From contig JAFXDD010000001.1 in the NCBI GenBank assembly GCA_017516285.1, positions 1 to 40,611 on the forward strand: a DNA stretch of 40,611 nt, in the 5' to 3' direction. Of this stretch, positions 25,600 to 33,466 are shown one piece after another; the stretch's first letter is position 1, and each line of letters opens with the position of its first letter. The translations under genes and the position numbers were made by a program. The stretch is from Lachnospiraceae bacterium (GTDB taxonomy: Bacteria > Bacillota_A > Clostridia > Lachnospirales > Lachnospiraceae). Below the pieces are notes generated by a model. The model was not told where the DNA came from. It saw nothing but the letters and a program-made list of their open reading frames with translations, and did not search any database.

Positions 25600-26061
25600 T
25601 CAATAAAATAAGTGAATGGTACATGCAATTGCCAAGCCAAGAAAAGCACCAGCCACTACTTGTAATGGAGTATGTCCCACAAATTCCTTCAACTTCTCAT
25701 CGATTGGCATGAGTTCGTTATGAATATCGGCTAAAAGCTCCATTAAATTATTTAAAACCTTGGCCTGAATGCCTGTTTCACGACGGACACCTCTGGCATC
25801 ATACATAACAATAATAGCTAATATAAGAGCAATGGCAAATTCGCTGCTTGCAGCACCATGCACAAAATAGCAGGATGTAGCAAGGGCTGTTACGGTAGAG
25901 GAGTGACTGCTGGGCATACCGCCGCTGCCATACATGCGTTCTAAATCAAAGTCTTTAGTAAGAAATGCATGTATCAGTGTTTTGAGTATCTGGGCGATCA
26001 GCCATGCAGTCGCGGCAGATATAAAAATTTCATTAGATAGTAAATCGTTAAAGAATTTCAT
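25600..26061 (-). CDS. Divergent PAP2 family protein (DUF212, YuiD-like)
   Basis: The product is 153 aa. It has GGMPSSHSSTV (about 47-57), YDARGVRRETG and the C-terminal EFVGHTPLQVVAGAFLG, the diagnostic blocks of the DUF212 family. Three to four membrane segments are visible. The family is related to acid phosphatases of lipid phosphate type, and a role in lipid or undecaprenyl pyrophosphate turnover is only suggested. AAAGGGA precedes ATG 26061. It is divergently placed to the lipid-linked glycosyltransferase, and its own terminator lies downstream. Confidence 0.9.
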   Translation of the reverse strand: MKFFNDLLSNEIFISAATAWLIAQILKTLIHAFLTKDFDLERMYGSGGMPSSHSSTVTALATSCYFVHGAASSEFAIALILAIIVMYDARGVRRETGIQAKVLNNLMELLADIHNELMPIDEKLKEFVGHTPLQVVAGAFLGLAIACTIHLFY

Positions 26062-26126
26062 GACAATCCCTTTCTTTGAACATGTTTATATTTTATAGTA
26101 AAGTGTGCATAAAGTAAAGGAAAAGG

Positions 26127-26155
26127 TTGTAAAAAGTGGACAAATTTGTTATGAT
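26127..26155 (+). promoter_or_regulatory. Sigma-A-like promoter of the GtrB-like gene
   Basis: TTGTAA (26127-26132), a 17-base spacer and TATGAT (26150-26155) lie 25 bases before the ATG at 26180, whose AAAGGAG is at 26166-26172. Confidence 0.7.
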
Positions 26156-26179
26156 GTTCATATGAAAAGGAGTATTGAT

Positions 26180-27109
26180 ATGAAATTATTAAGTGTAGTT
26201 GTTCCTTGTTATAACGAAGAAGAGAATGTGCCATATTTTTATGAAGAGTTTATAAAGAACGAGACATATTTTAAAAGCAGAGATATGGACTTCGAGATTA
26301 TTTATATTAATGATGGATCTAAGGATGGCACGGTATCTGAGGTGAAAAAGCTGCATGAAAAGGATGAAAGAGTGCATTTGGTGTCCTTTTCCAGAAACTT
26401 TGGTAAGGAAGCGGGCTTATTTGCAGGCTTGCAGCATTCTAAGGGGGATTACGTGGTTGCCATGGATGTGGATTTGCAGGATCCGCCAAGCTTGTTGCCT
26501 GAAATGTTCTCCTATATAGATAAGGGCTATGATTCTGTGGCTACACGCAGGGTTTCACGGAAAGGAGAGCCGCCGATTCGTTCTTTTTTTGCCAGATGCT
26601 TTTATAGGCTTATGCGTGTTATCAGCAAGACGGAGATTGTAGATGGTGCAAGAGATTACAGGCTGATGACCAGACAGATGGTAGATGCCATACTGTCCAT
26701 GTCTGAGTATAATCGTTTTACCAAGGGTATTTATGGCTGGGTAGGCTTTGATACTTATTGGTTGGAGTATGAAAATATTGAGCGTGTCAAGGGCGAAACT
26801 AAATGGAGCTTTTGGAAGCTTTTGCTGTATTCCATTGAGGGTATTATGGCCTTTTCAACAGTGCCGCTTTCTATAGCAGCGGTAATAGGTATTGTATTCT
26901 GTGCAATAGCGTTTTTGGCAATGTTATTTATTATTGTTCGTGCAATGATATGGGGAGATCCGGTAGCGGGCTGGCCTTCTACTGCTTGTATTATTACATT
27001 GGTGGCGGGTGTGCAGCTCTTTTGTATCGGTATTATAGGTCAGTACCTTGCAAAAACTTATATGGAGGTCAAAAATAGGCCAATATATATTGTAAAAGAG
27101 AAGTTTTGA
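26180..27109 (+). CDS. GT2 glycosyltransferase, DPM1/GtrB-like
   Basis: The product is 309 aa. It has a GT-A domain (LSVVVPCYNEEENV, INDGSKDGT, FSRNFGKEAGLFAGL, MDVDLQDPP as the DxD region) and two C-terminal membrane helices (about 231-255 and 268-295). Family members move a sugar from UDP-sugar to undecaprenyl phosphate on the cytoplasmic face, for later use outside the cell. The start is ATG 26180, since the GTG at 26105 lies upstream of the promoter. It is the first gene of the envelope-sugar region. The lipid-linked sugar could decorate teichoic acid or the polysaccharide made by the downstream cluster. Confidence 0.9.
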   Translation: MKLLSVVVPCYNEEENVPYFYEEFIKNETYFKSRDMDFEIIYINDGSKDGTVSEVKKLHEKDERVHLVSFSRNFGKEAGLFAGLQHSKGDYVVAMDVDLQDPPSLLPEMFSYIDKGYDSVATRRVSRKGEPPIRSFFARCFYRLMRVISKTEIVDGARDYRLMTRQMVDAILSMSEYNRFTKGIYGWVGFDTYWLEYENIERVKGETKWSFWKLLLYSIEGIMAFSTVPLSIAAVIGIVFCAIAFLAMLFIIVRAMIWGDPVAGWPSTACIITLVAGVQLFCIGIIGQYLAKTYMEVKNRPIYIVKEKF

Positions 27110-27139
27110 CAGTACATGATATTGTGATAATGCTGAAAT

Positions 27140-27157
27140 ATCGCGAAAATGCGCGAT
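27140..27157. other. Short GC-rich inverted repeat after the GtrB-like gene
   Basis: ATCGCG (27140-27145) and CGCGAT (27152-27157) form a 6-bp stem with a 6-base loop. There is no immediate T run, so it is a weak terminator or a protein-binding site. Confidence 0.35.
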
Positions 27158-27166
27158 GAGTTAAGC

Positions 27167-27195
27167 TTTTCAAAATTCGACAGCCATGGTAGAAT
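27167..27195 (+). promoter_or_regulatory. Candidate promoter with a Spo0A box in its spacer
   Basis: TTTTCA (27167-27172) and TAGAAT (27190-27195) are 17 bases apart, a fair sigma-A match. Between them, TTCGACA (27176-27182) is the exact reverse complement of the Spo0A box TGTCGAA. The start codon is 75 bases further on. A box in the spacer would let Spo0A-type proteins block or modulate this promoter. Confidence 0.5.
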
Positions 27196-27270
27196 TCTCA
27201 CTAACAGAGAGGTTTTACAGAGATGATAAGATATTTCTGTCACAAAATAGACTGGAGGGAGAGTTTTACT

Positions 27271-27648
27271 ATGGATATTTTAACAATGGGTGATGTACAG
27301 TTAGAAAAGTACATTACAAAAATTATGCTGGACATCGGTGTGCCGGCGCACTTAAAAGGTTATCACTATTTGAGAGATGCTATTATGCTTTCGGGGAAGG
27401 ATATGGAGGCGGTTTCCAGTGTGACCAAGCTGTTGTATCCTACCATTGCCAAGCATTTTAAGACTACGGATCAAAAGGTGGAGAGGGCAATCCGTAATGC
27501 AATTGAGGTTTCATGGACGAGAGGGAACAGTGAGACCTTTGAGGAATTATTTGGATATTCTTATGAACAGGGAAAGGCCAGACCGACAAATAGTGAATAC
27601 ATAGCAAGAATAGCAGATAAAGTGAGATTGGATGTTCGAGATATGTAA
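27271..27648 (+). CDS. Stand-alone Spo0A C-terminal (DNA-binding) domain protein
   Basis: The product is 125 aa. Nearly the whole length matches the Spo0A effector domain: ITKIMLDIGVPAHLKGYHYL (15-34), SSVTKLLYPTIAKHF (49-63), the recognition region KVERAIRNAIEVSWTRGN (69-86) and GKARPTNSEYIARIADKVRL (101-120). The N-terminal receiver domain, about 120-130 residues in full-length Spo0A, is absent, and the gene has its own promoter, GGAGGGAGAG binding site and terminator. It is therefore a compact regulator, not a truncated end. It would bind 0A boxes without phosphorylation control. ATG 27271 is chosen over 27223 because of the binding site. Confidence 0.88.
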   Translation: MDILTMGDVQLEKYITKIMLDIGVPAHLKGYHYLRDAIMLSGKDMEAVSSVTKLLYPTIAKHFKTTDQKVERAIRNAIEVSWTRGNSETFEELFGYSYEQGKARPTNSEYIARIADKVRLDVRDM

Positions 27649-27661
27649 TGAGTAAAAGCGA

Positions 27662-27710
27662 AGTCTCTTGGGAAGCCGCTAGGTTTCCTAAGGGACTCAT
27701 TGTTTTTTTT
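27662..27710 (+). terminator. Intrinsic terminator of the Spo0A-domain gene
   Basis: A stem of about 16 bp (27662-27677 with 27682-27697, three G-U pairs, four-base GCTA loop) is followed by TTGTTTTTTTT. Very strong. Confidence 0.92.
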
Positions 27711-27728
27711 GTAGGAATGTGTTATACT
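27700..27728 (+). promoter_or_regulatory. Promoter of the exopolysaccharide cluster, overlapping the terminator tail
   Basis: TTGTTT (27700-27705, part of the terminator T run), a 17-base spacer and TATACT (27723-27728) with a TG extension lie 30 bases before the first membrane-protein gene. It is the only good promoter I see for the following 11 kb. Confidence 0.65.
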
Positions 27729-27758
27729 AACTTAAAGTATGCTCGTAGGGAGAGAATG

Positions 27759-28619
27759 ATGATTATTTGGTTATTAACAGGTATCTGGATACTGTTGGGA
27801 TGCGCAGAGGCGGCACATCTGGCTATACTTATGACCAGCAGAAGCCTTGGTGCATATATATTCTTCAGTACGGCATTTATGTTAACAGGAATTTTGGTGT
27901 ATGTCGGTATTGGGATTTGGATATATCGTAAGGGCGGCGTGAAGGCAAAGAAGCAGCGGAAAATCGAGCTTTCTCCTTATATGATTTTGTTTGCTGTTTT
28001 GGCAGGGAGTACGATAGTTCACTTTGTAAAAGGCTATGTACCTGACATACGGGACGCGGTCTATGAAATAACTCTGGGTAATGTCAGTTCCGGAAGTATT
28101 ATGAGCCTTCATCCTTTTACCGGGCAGGCAGGACAGGCTTCCATGCCTATGCGTATGCAGATTTTGGGTTTATCCAGTTTATACAGTGCTTTCATAACAA
28201 TATCACAACAATCTCCGTATATGATAATGTGTAAGGTGGTGCCGATGGCTGTATGGGCACTTAGTATTTGGTTGTACGGGGCATTTGCTCGAAAATTATT
28301 TCCGGAGGATGTACACAAAAGATGGCTGTTTGTCAGTGTAGTAGCCTTAGTGTATATAGCCACTTCAGGTAGTGACGGGCTGGTGGGACAGCGTCTGTTT
28401 TATGCGGGTTTTTCGGCAGAAACGATCAGAGGTGCCCTTTTGATGCCATATACGTTATATGTATGCTGGCAAAGGAAATGGCTTCTGGCTGTGCTTGCAG
28501 TATTGACAGAGGCTTGCCTGGTGTGGACTACGTATGGTGTGGGCTATTGTTTATTGATAGCAGTATGTATGTATATGGTACACCTTTGGTTAGACAGGAG
28601 GTGTCAGCATGCAGCTTGA
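27759..28619 (+). CDS. Polytopic membrane protein, N-terminal half of a DUF6077-like pair
   Basis: The product is 286 aa from ATG 27759 (an ATG at 27756 is equally in frame), with AGGGAGAG upstream. A longer frame to 27648 crosses the terminator and is rejected. About seven membrane segments are visible. A soluble-looking stretch around 100-150 carries HPFTGQAGQASMPMRMQILG, which resembles the sugar-transfer-like membrane proteins of the DUF6077 type from memory. It is followed by a gene that overlaps by 11 bases and continues a similar membrane layout. Role unknown; in this place it may act in polysaccharide export or lipid-linked sugar transfer. The family call is tentative. Confidence 0.65.
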   Translation: MIIWLLTGIWILLGCAEAAHLAILMTSRSLGAYIFFSTAFMLTGILVYVGIGIWIYRKGGVKAKKQRKIELSPYMILFAVLAGSTIVHFVKGYVPDIRDAVYEITLGNVSSGSIMSLHPFTGQAGQASMPMRMQILGLSSLYSAFITISQQSPYMIMCKVVPMAVWALSIWLYGAFARKLFPEDVHKRWLFVSVVALVYIATSGSDGLVGQRLFYAGFSAETIRGALLMPYTLYVCWQRKWLLAVLAVLTEACLVWTTYGVGYCLLIAVCMYMVHLWLDRRCQHAA

Positions 28620-29439
28620 GTGGAGCAGATGGTTAAGTGGAATGACTGCCTTTAAAGAGGAACAAGGCATGCTGTGGATTTTTTGTGTAGTGCTTTATGT
28701 GATGCTTTGGCTGAAAGGATCCTTAAAAAAGCACAGCTTATTTATGGTTTCCCTGTTATTAGGACTGTTGGTTGTTTTTCCTGCCACTGCAATCGTCTTA
28801 TTAAAAATATTCACGCCTTTTTACGACTGGAAGGATTTACAGCTACTTTGGCCAATTACGCTGCTCCTGGCCTTTCTAGGAGTGGAAGCGGTATTTTTTC
28901 TAAAAGACCGTGATATACCGGGACTTCGTTTTGGTAAGAGGGTAAAAGTGGTCATTAGCATTGGGTGCGTGGTAACTATTTTGTTTGTTGCAACGGGCTT
29001 TCGAGGAGTGACATCGCGCGTGGCAGCCAATGAAAATGGTGTTCCGGCAGAGACGGCAGAGGTGTTCGATGCCTTGTATGAAGTGGTAGGAGACCAGCAT
29101 ATGATATTGGCAGCACCGGGAAGGATGCTTCAGTATGTCAGGTTGTATGAGGTCAAGTGGCAGACCTTATATGGCAGAGATTTGTGGGATGGTAAAGCGG
29201 CCAGCTACATTAACAGTGGTTATAGTATAGAATACGAATATTACAGCTTGCTGGAAAAAAACACCCTGCTTCCGGAGGAACATCTGGCTTTGACGGACTT
29301 AATGAATAAAGAGTTGGTTGATTGTGCCATTGTGCCTATATACTGGCCTGGGGAAATGGGAGCAATGCCCGGTTACACAGTCAAGGATTTAAATGATTAT
29401 TATTCTGCGATTATAAAAAAGGATTTAATAATAGAATGA
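28609..29439 (+). CDS. Membrane protein with extracytoplasmic C-terminal domain, partner of the preceding gene
   Basis: The product is 276 aa. Four membrane segments lie in the first 135 residues (about 22-36, 44-66, 78-98, 111-130), then a soluble domain of about 140 residues (VFDALYEVVGDQHMILAAPG, YGRDLWDG, ... DCAIVPIYWPGE) predicted to face outside. ATG 28609 overlaps the end of the previous gene by 11 bases, in a different frame, and has a perfect GGAGG. The start is therefore real and coupled. The pair may be one ancestral protein split in two. It is followed by a GT2 gene with an ATGA overlap. Confidence 0.65.
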   Translation: MQLEWSRWLSGMTAFKEEQGMLWIFCVVLYVMLWLKGSLKKHSLFMVSLLLGLLVVFPATAIVLLKIFTPFYDWKDLQLLWPITLLLAFLGVEAVFFLKDRDIPGLRFGKRVKVVISIGCVVTILFVATGFRGVTSRVAANENGVPAETAEVFDALYEVVGDQHMILAAPGRMLQYVRLYEVKWQTLYGRDLWDGKAASYINSGYSIEYEYYSLLEKNTLLPEEHLALTDLMNKELVDCAIVPIYWPGEMGAMPGYTVKDLNDYYSAIIKKDLIIE

Positions 29440-30194
29440 AAGAATTAGTTAGTATTATTGTGCCTGTCTATAATGTGAAGTCATATATTGCAGCAACCAT
29501 AGAAAGTGTGCTGGCACAGACCTATACCGATTGGGAGTTGCTTCTGATAGAGGATGGGTCTACAGACGGTACAAAAGAGTTTGTGGAGCAGTATTTGAAG
29601 GAGCAAGCGGATGATAGGATTAAGTTTCATATCATTCCGCAAAATATTGGTGCTGCAGCTGCCAGAAATTACGGTATGGATATCAGCAAGGGGCGATTTG
29701 TGACATATCTGGACTCGGATGATTTGTGGCAGCCGGAAAAGTTGTCTCATCAGGTGGCATTTATGATGGAAAAGGACGCAGCTTTTTCTTTTACCGGTTA
29801 TGAATTTGCGGATGCCTCCGGTAGGGGTACCGGCAAGGTGGTAAAGGTGCCGGCCGAGATGACGTATCGTCAGGCACTGCAAAATACTACTATTTTTACA
29901 TCTACTGTTATGTTTGATACAGAAAAGCTTTCCAGAGAAGCACTGCACATGCCTTTGGTAAAAAGTGAGGATACTGCTCTTTGGTGGAGAATTCTAAAAA
30001 GCGGTGTATCGGCATATGGTTTGCAGGAGAATTTAGTGCTTTACAGACGTATTGGGGGCAGTTTGTCCTCCAATAAAATAGAGGCTTTGCGTCGCATTTG
30101 GAATTTATACCGTAAAGAAGAAAAATTAAGCATTCCCTTTAGTGTATACAACTTTTGTTTTTGGGCTTGGCGTGCAGTAAAGAGAAGAGTGTGA
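29436..30194 (+). CDS. GT2 family glycosyltransferase
   Basis: The product is 252 aa, a cytosolic GT-A transferase. The nucleotide-sugar site is visible as SIIVPVYNVKSYI, IEDGSTDGTKEF and NIGAAAARNYG, and the metal-binding YLDSDDLW is near 92-98. The short C-terminal part has the VKSEDTALWWRIL acceptor-side block. It starts inside the stop of the previous gene (ATGA), showing tight coupling. It probably adds one sugar to the growing lipid-linked repeat unit. The donor sugar cannot be read off. Confidence 0.9.
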   Translation: MKELVSIIVPVYNVKSYIAATIESVLAQTYTDWELLLIEDGSTDGTKEFVEQYLKEQADDRIKFHIIPQNIGAAAARNYGMDISKGRFVTYLDSDDLWQPEKLSHQVAFMMEKDAAFSFTGYEFADASGRGTGKVVKVPAEMTYRQALQNTTIFTSTVMFDTEKLSREALHMPLVKSEDTALWWRILKSGVSAYGLQENLVLYRRIGGSLSSNKIEALRRIWNLYRKEEKLSIPFSVYNFCFWAWRAVKRRV

Positions 30195-30202
30195 GGAGTT
30201 AC

Positions 30203-31621
30203 ATGAGAGGATTAGGTTCATTTAAAAGATTAATAGTATTAGGCTTTTCTATAGTTACTGTGGCCTTTGAAACAGCCGTATACAGCTGGTTCTGGCTGAC
30301 GGACTTAAGTATTCAGATTCGTCCGCAGCTGTGGTTTACCGCTAAGGGACATTACATGGCTATTGCAGTGTATGCACTCTTGATTTTTGCTTTTTCCAGT
30401 ATGTATGGTGGGTTAAATATAGGTTATCTTAAAACCTCAGAGGTTGTTTTTTCGCAGATTTTCGCAACCCTAATTGTTAATGTAATTACGTATGGGCAGG
30501 ACTCTTTGATGTATTTCTGGCTGATGAATCCCAAGCCCTTTATCGCTTTGACGATTATACAGTGCGTTGGTGTATTTTGTTGGTCTTTAATTGCCCAAAG
30601 GGTTTATAAAGCTCTTTTTGCGCCAAGGAAGATGTTACTTATTCACGGTGACAGACCATATCAGGAATTGATAAGTAAATTTGAAAGCCGCAGGGATAAG
30701 TATGACATTTGCAAGTGCATGAATATAAGTGAAGGTGTAGAGGCTATTTGTGCAGAGGTAGAGGAGCGTTATGATGCTATTGTTCTGGGGGATATTGATG
30801 TAACCAGCCGAAATACCATTTTTAAATATTGCTATGGCAGGAGCATTCGTGTGTATATCTTGCCCAAGATTTCTGATGTTATTTTGGGTGGCGCAGAGGA
30901 AATGCATATTTTTGATACGCCGATTTTCCTTACCCGCGAGTATACACTGACTATCGAGCAGCGTATTATCAAAAGACTTATTGATATTATATGCTCCGCT
31001 GTTCTCTTGGTAATAGCTTCTCCTATTATGCTGCTGACAGCAATCGTGATAAAGCTTTATGACGGCGGCCCGGTAATTTACAGGCAGGTACGCTGCACCA
31101 AGGATATGCGTGAATTTGGTATTATGAAGTTTCGCAGTATGCGTGTGGACGCGGAAAAGGATGGGGTAGCCAGACTGGCAAGTAAAAACGACAGCCGCAT
31201 TACTCCTATCGGTAAGTTTATTCGTAAGGTACGTATTGATGAGCTGCCGCAATTGATTAATATTTTAAAGGGGGATATGTCCTTTATAGGTCCGAGACCG
31301 GAAAGACCGGAAATTATTAAACAGTACATGGAAATTATGCCGGAGTTTGCATTCCGTACTAAGGTTAAGGCGGGGCTTGCAGGCTATGCACAGGTGTATG
31401 GCAAGTACAATACCACTCCGTATGACAAATTGAAGCTGGACCTTACTTACATTGAAAATTATTCCGTATGGATGGATATTAAATTAATGCTTTTAACCTT
31501 GAAAATTTTGTTCTGGCCTGACAGCACGGAAGGTGTGGAAATGCAACAGGTGACAGCCTTCCGCGAAGAGCATCGAAAGCCGGAGGAAAAGGAAGTGTCT
31601 TCCGAAGAAGCATTAAAATAA
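30203..31621 (+). CDS. Polyprenyl glycosylphosphotransferase (WbaP/WcaJ-like initiating enzyme)
   Basis: The product is 472 aa. An N-terminal block of four membrane segments (about 10-140) is followed by a cytoplasmic Rossmann-like part, a further hydrophobic helix (RLIDIICSAVLLVIASPIMLL) and the bacterial sugar transferase domain: GGPVIYRQVRCTKD, IMKFRSMRVDAE, RKVRIDELPQLINILKGDMS, IGPRPERPE and AGLAGYAQVYGKY. It transfers a sugar phosphate from a UDP-sugar to undecaprenyl phosphate, the first step of repeat-unit synthesis. ATG 30203 has GAGGAG and starts 8 bases after the GT2 stop. Hexosamine or hexose donor is undecided. Confidence 0.93.
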   Translation: MRGLGSFKRLIVLGFSIVTVAFETAVYSWFWLTDLSIQIRPQLWFTAKGHYMAIAVYALLIFAFSSMYGGLNIGYLKTSEVVFSQIFATLIVNVITYGQDSLMYFWLMNPKPFIALTIIQCVGVFCWSLIAQRVYKALFAPRKMLLIHGDRPYQELISKFESRRDKYDICKCMNISEGVEAICAEVEERYDAIVLGDIDVTSRNTIFKYCYGRSIRVYILPKISDVILGGAEEMHIFDTPIFLTREYTLTIEQRIIKRLIDIICSAVLLVIASPIMLLTAIVIKLYDGGPVIYRQVRCTKDMREFGIMKFRSMRVDAEKDGVARLASKNDSRITPIGKFIRKVRIDELPQLINILKGDMSFIGPRPERPEIIKQYMEIMPEFAFRTKVKAGLAGYAQVYGKYNTTPYDKLKLDLTYIENYSVWMDIKLMLLTLKILFWPDSTEGVEMQQVTAFREEHRKPEEKEVSSEEALK

Positions 31622-31639
31622 CGAAAAGGAGCAAAGACA

Positions 31640-32650
31640 ATGGAATATCCAAAGGAACCCTTTGATTTTAAATTATTTATATTAAAGATGTTGGGGAAGT
31701 GGTATCAGTTTGTACTTTGGACCATAGTTGGATCTGTTATTTTTGGCGGCTGTTACTATCTGTACAAGGTGGTTTATGCACCCGCCAGAGAGTATCAGGC
31801 TTCTGCTACCTATTATATCGAATATGCAAAGGATCCTACTTTAAAGGAGCCTTATTCCTATTTTAATGAGTATACGTTGGACAGCTGGCTGACTATGGAT
31901 GCGTTTACCGGTCAGGTACTGTCACAGCTTACACATGATATGACTGCAGAAGAGCTGAATGAGTATATTACTTTGATTATGGCGTCTGACGTTCGGATGG
32001 TAACCTTGCAGGTAATGACTTCTGATCCTGTCCTTGCCATGGAGATTCTGAAGGCATATGACAAGGCTTTTGTCAGCTTTGCAGAAACCCAGCGAGAGGT
32101 AAATCGTATGGTGCTTCAAGATATGTCTGATGAGGCAGTGCAGATTAAGGCAGATATTCGGACTCAGAGAGCTTTTGTACTGGGAGCTGTGTTGGGTTTT
32201 TTTGCAGCCTGTATGTATATTATGCTAAAGTACTTATTGGATGATGGCATATACTTGCCGCTTACTTTGGCAAAGCGTCATGGCTTAAAGGTATTGGGGG
32301 CAGACGTTAGTGAAGAGCTGCCAGCCAATGTGGCATATGCTGTCAGTGGCAGCAAGCGAGTGGCTGTTACCGGTATAGGGGAAGCACCTTCATTACCGGA
32401 GGTATTAGAGCAGTTGAAAGCAATTGTCACGGATGTGGAATGGGTAAGTATTCCTGCTATGATGCAGTGTCCGGAAGCAGGAGAAGTTCTGCGTAGTTGT
32501 GATGGCGTAATTGTGACAGTGATGTCAGGTGCAGACAAAAGCGGTGCTATTGACAGGGCACTGGCTTATTACAGGCAGCAGGATGTGAGAGTAATAGGGG
32601 CTATATTGTGGAAGGCTGATGAAGCGTTATTAAAAAGATACGAAAAGTAA
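31640..32650 (+). CDS. Wzz-like polysaccharide chain-length protein with a degenerate kinase-like tail
   Basis: The product is 336 aa. It has two membrane helices (about 22-43 and 179-196) flanking an extracytoplasmic part, as in polysaccharide co-polymerases (CapA/EpsA/Wzz). The region after the second helix follows the fold order of a BY-kinase. The strand RVAVTGIGEA sits where the Walker A should be but has no GKS/T. SCDGVIVTVMSGADKSGAID stands in for Walker B-adjacent sequence, and the VRVIGAILWKAD ending is typical. The tail has no tyrosine cluster. Hence no ATP binding is expected. GAAAAGGAG precedes ATG 31640. No separate kinase or phosphatase is in the window. Confidence 0.8.
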   Translation: MEYPKEPFDFKLFILKMLGKWYQFVLWTIVGSVIFGGCYYLYKVVYAPAREYQASATYYIEYAKDPTLKEPYSYFNEYTLDSWLTMDAFTGQVLSQLTHDMTAEELNEYITLIMASDVRMVTLQVMTSDPVLAMEILKAYDKAFVSFAETQREVNRMVLQDMSDEAVQIKADIRTQRAFVLGAVLGFFAACMYIMLKYLLDDGIYLPLTLAKRHGLKVLGADVSEELPANVAYAVSGSKRVAVTGIGEAPSLPEVLEQLKAIVTDVEWVSIPAMMQCPEAGEVLRSCDGVIVTVMSGADKSGAIDRALAYYRQQDVRVIGAILWKADEALLKRYEK

Positions 32651-32659
32651 GAGGATATT

Positions 32660-33466
32660 ATGTCAGTACAGTTATTGATTTCCTGCGTGAACAAAAGTAT
32701 ACCGGAGCTGGTAGAGAAGCTTGGACTGGACAGCCCGGCTGTTATTGTAAATCAATGCAGTGAGGACAGGGAAGAGCATGTGGATGTAAAAGGGCATCCG
32801 GTAGATATTTATTATAGAAAGGAACGCGGTGTAGGCCGCAGCAGAAATTTAGCACTTTCCAAGGCAGATCAGGACATCTGCCTTTTTGGCGATGAGGACA
32901 TTGTTTATACGAAAGGATATGCGGCTTTGATTGAGACGGAGTTTGCAGCACATCCGGAGGCAGACGGCATTCTGTTTCAGGTGGAGGTAACGCCGGAGCG
33001 AAAGACTTATCAGAATGATGCTTACGGAAAGGTGTCGCTCTTAAATTGTGGCCGGTATCCGGCATATAGTATGGCTTTTCGCAGAGAGAAGCTGCATGCA
33101 ACGGGGATTACGTTTTCTTTGCTTTTTGGAGGTGGTGCGCCTTATAGTAATGGAGAGGACAGTCTGTTTATTCGTGAGCTTATCAAGGCCGGTATGCAGA
33201 TTTACAAGAGTCCTGTATGTATTGGAGAAGAAATTCCGCGCCCTTCCACCTGGTTTACCGGCTATCACGAAAAGTTTTTCTTTGATAGAGGCGTGTTGTA
33301 TCATTTTTTGTATGGAGCAGCTGCTCCCCTTTGGGGCTTTCGCTTTGTCTTTACCAAGCGGAGGGAGATGTGCAGGGAAATTTCCTGGATAAGTGCTTAT
33401 AAATTATTGTTAGATGGTATCAGACAGGGGAAGCTTGAGGCCGGAAAGAAGGAACAAAATGTGTAA
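32660..33466 (+). CDS. Glycosyltransferase-like protein, GT2 fold
   Basis: The product is 268 aa. The start is unlike the standard GT2 opening (SVQLLISCVNKSIPELVEKL), but the middle follows the GT-A plan: YYRKERGVGRSRNLALSKAD, then CLFGDEDIVYTKGY as the DxD-type metal site, and PYSNGEDSLFIRELIKAG on the acceptor side. It lacks membrane segments apart from a weak hydrophobic run near 220. AGAGGATATT precedes ATG 32660. It overlaps the next GT by 8 bases. It probably adds a repeat-unit sugar; specificity unknown. Confidence 0.82.
   Translation: MSVQLLISCVNKSIPELVEKLGLDSPAVIVNQCSEDREEHVDVKGHPVDIYYRKERGVGRSRNLALSKADQDICLFGDEDIVYTKGYAALIETEFAAHPEADGILFQVEVTPERKTYQNDAYGKVSLLNCGRYPAYSMAFRREKLHATGITFSLLFGGGAPYSNGEDSLFIRELIKAGMQIYKSPVCIGEEIPRPSTWFTGYHEKFFFDRGVLYHFLYGAAAPLWGFRFVFTKRREMCREISWISAYKLLLDGIRQGKLEAGKKEQNV

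Noticed and set aside
27648..27758. N-terminal extension of the first membrane protein.
   Set aside because: It would cross the strong terminator and the promoter, and a proper ribosome-binding site precedes 27759.
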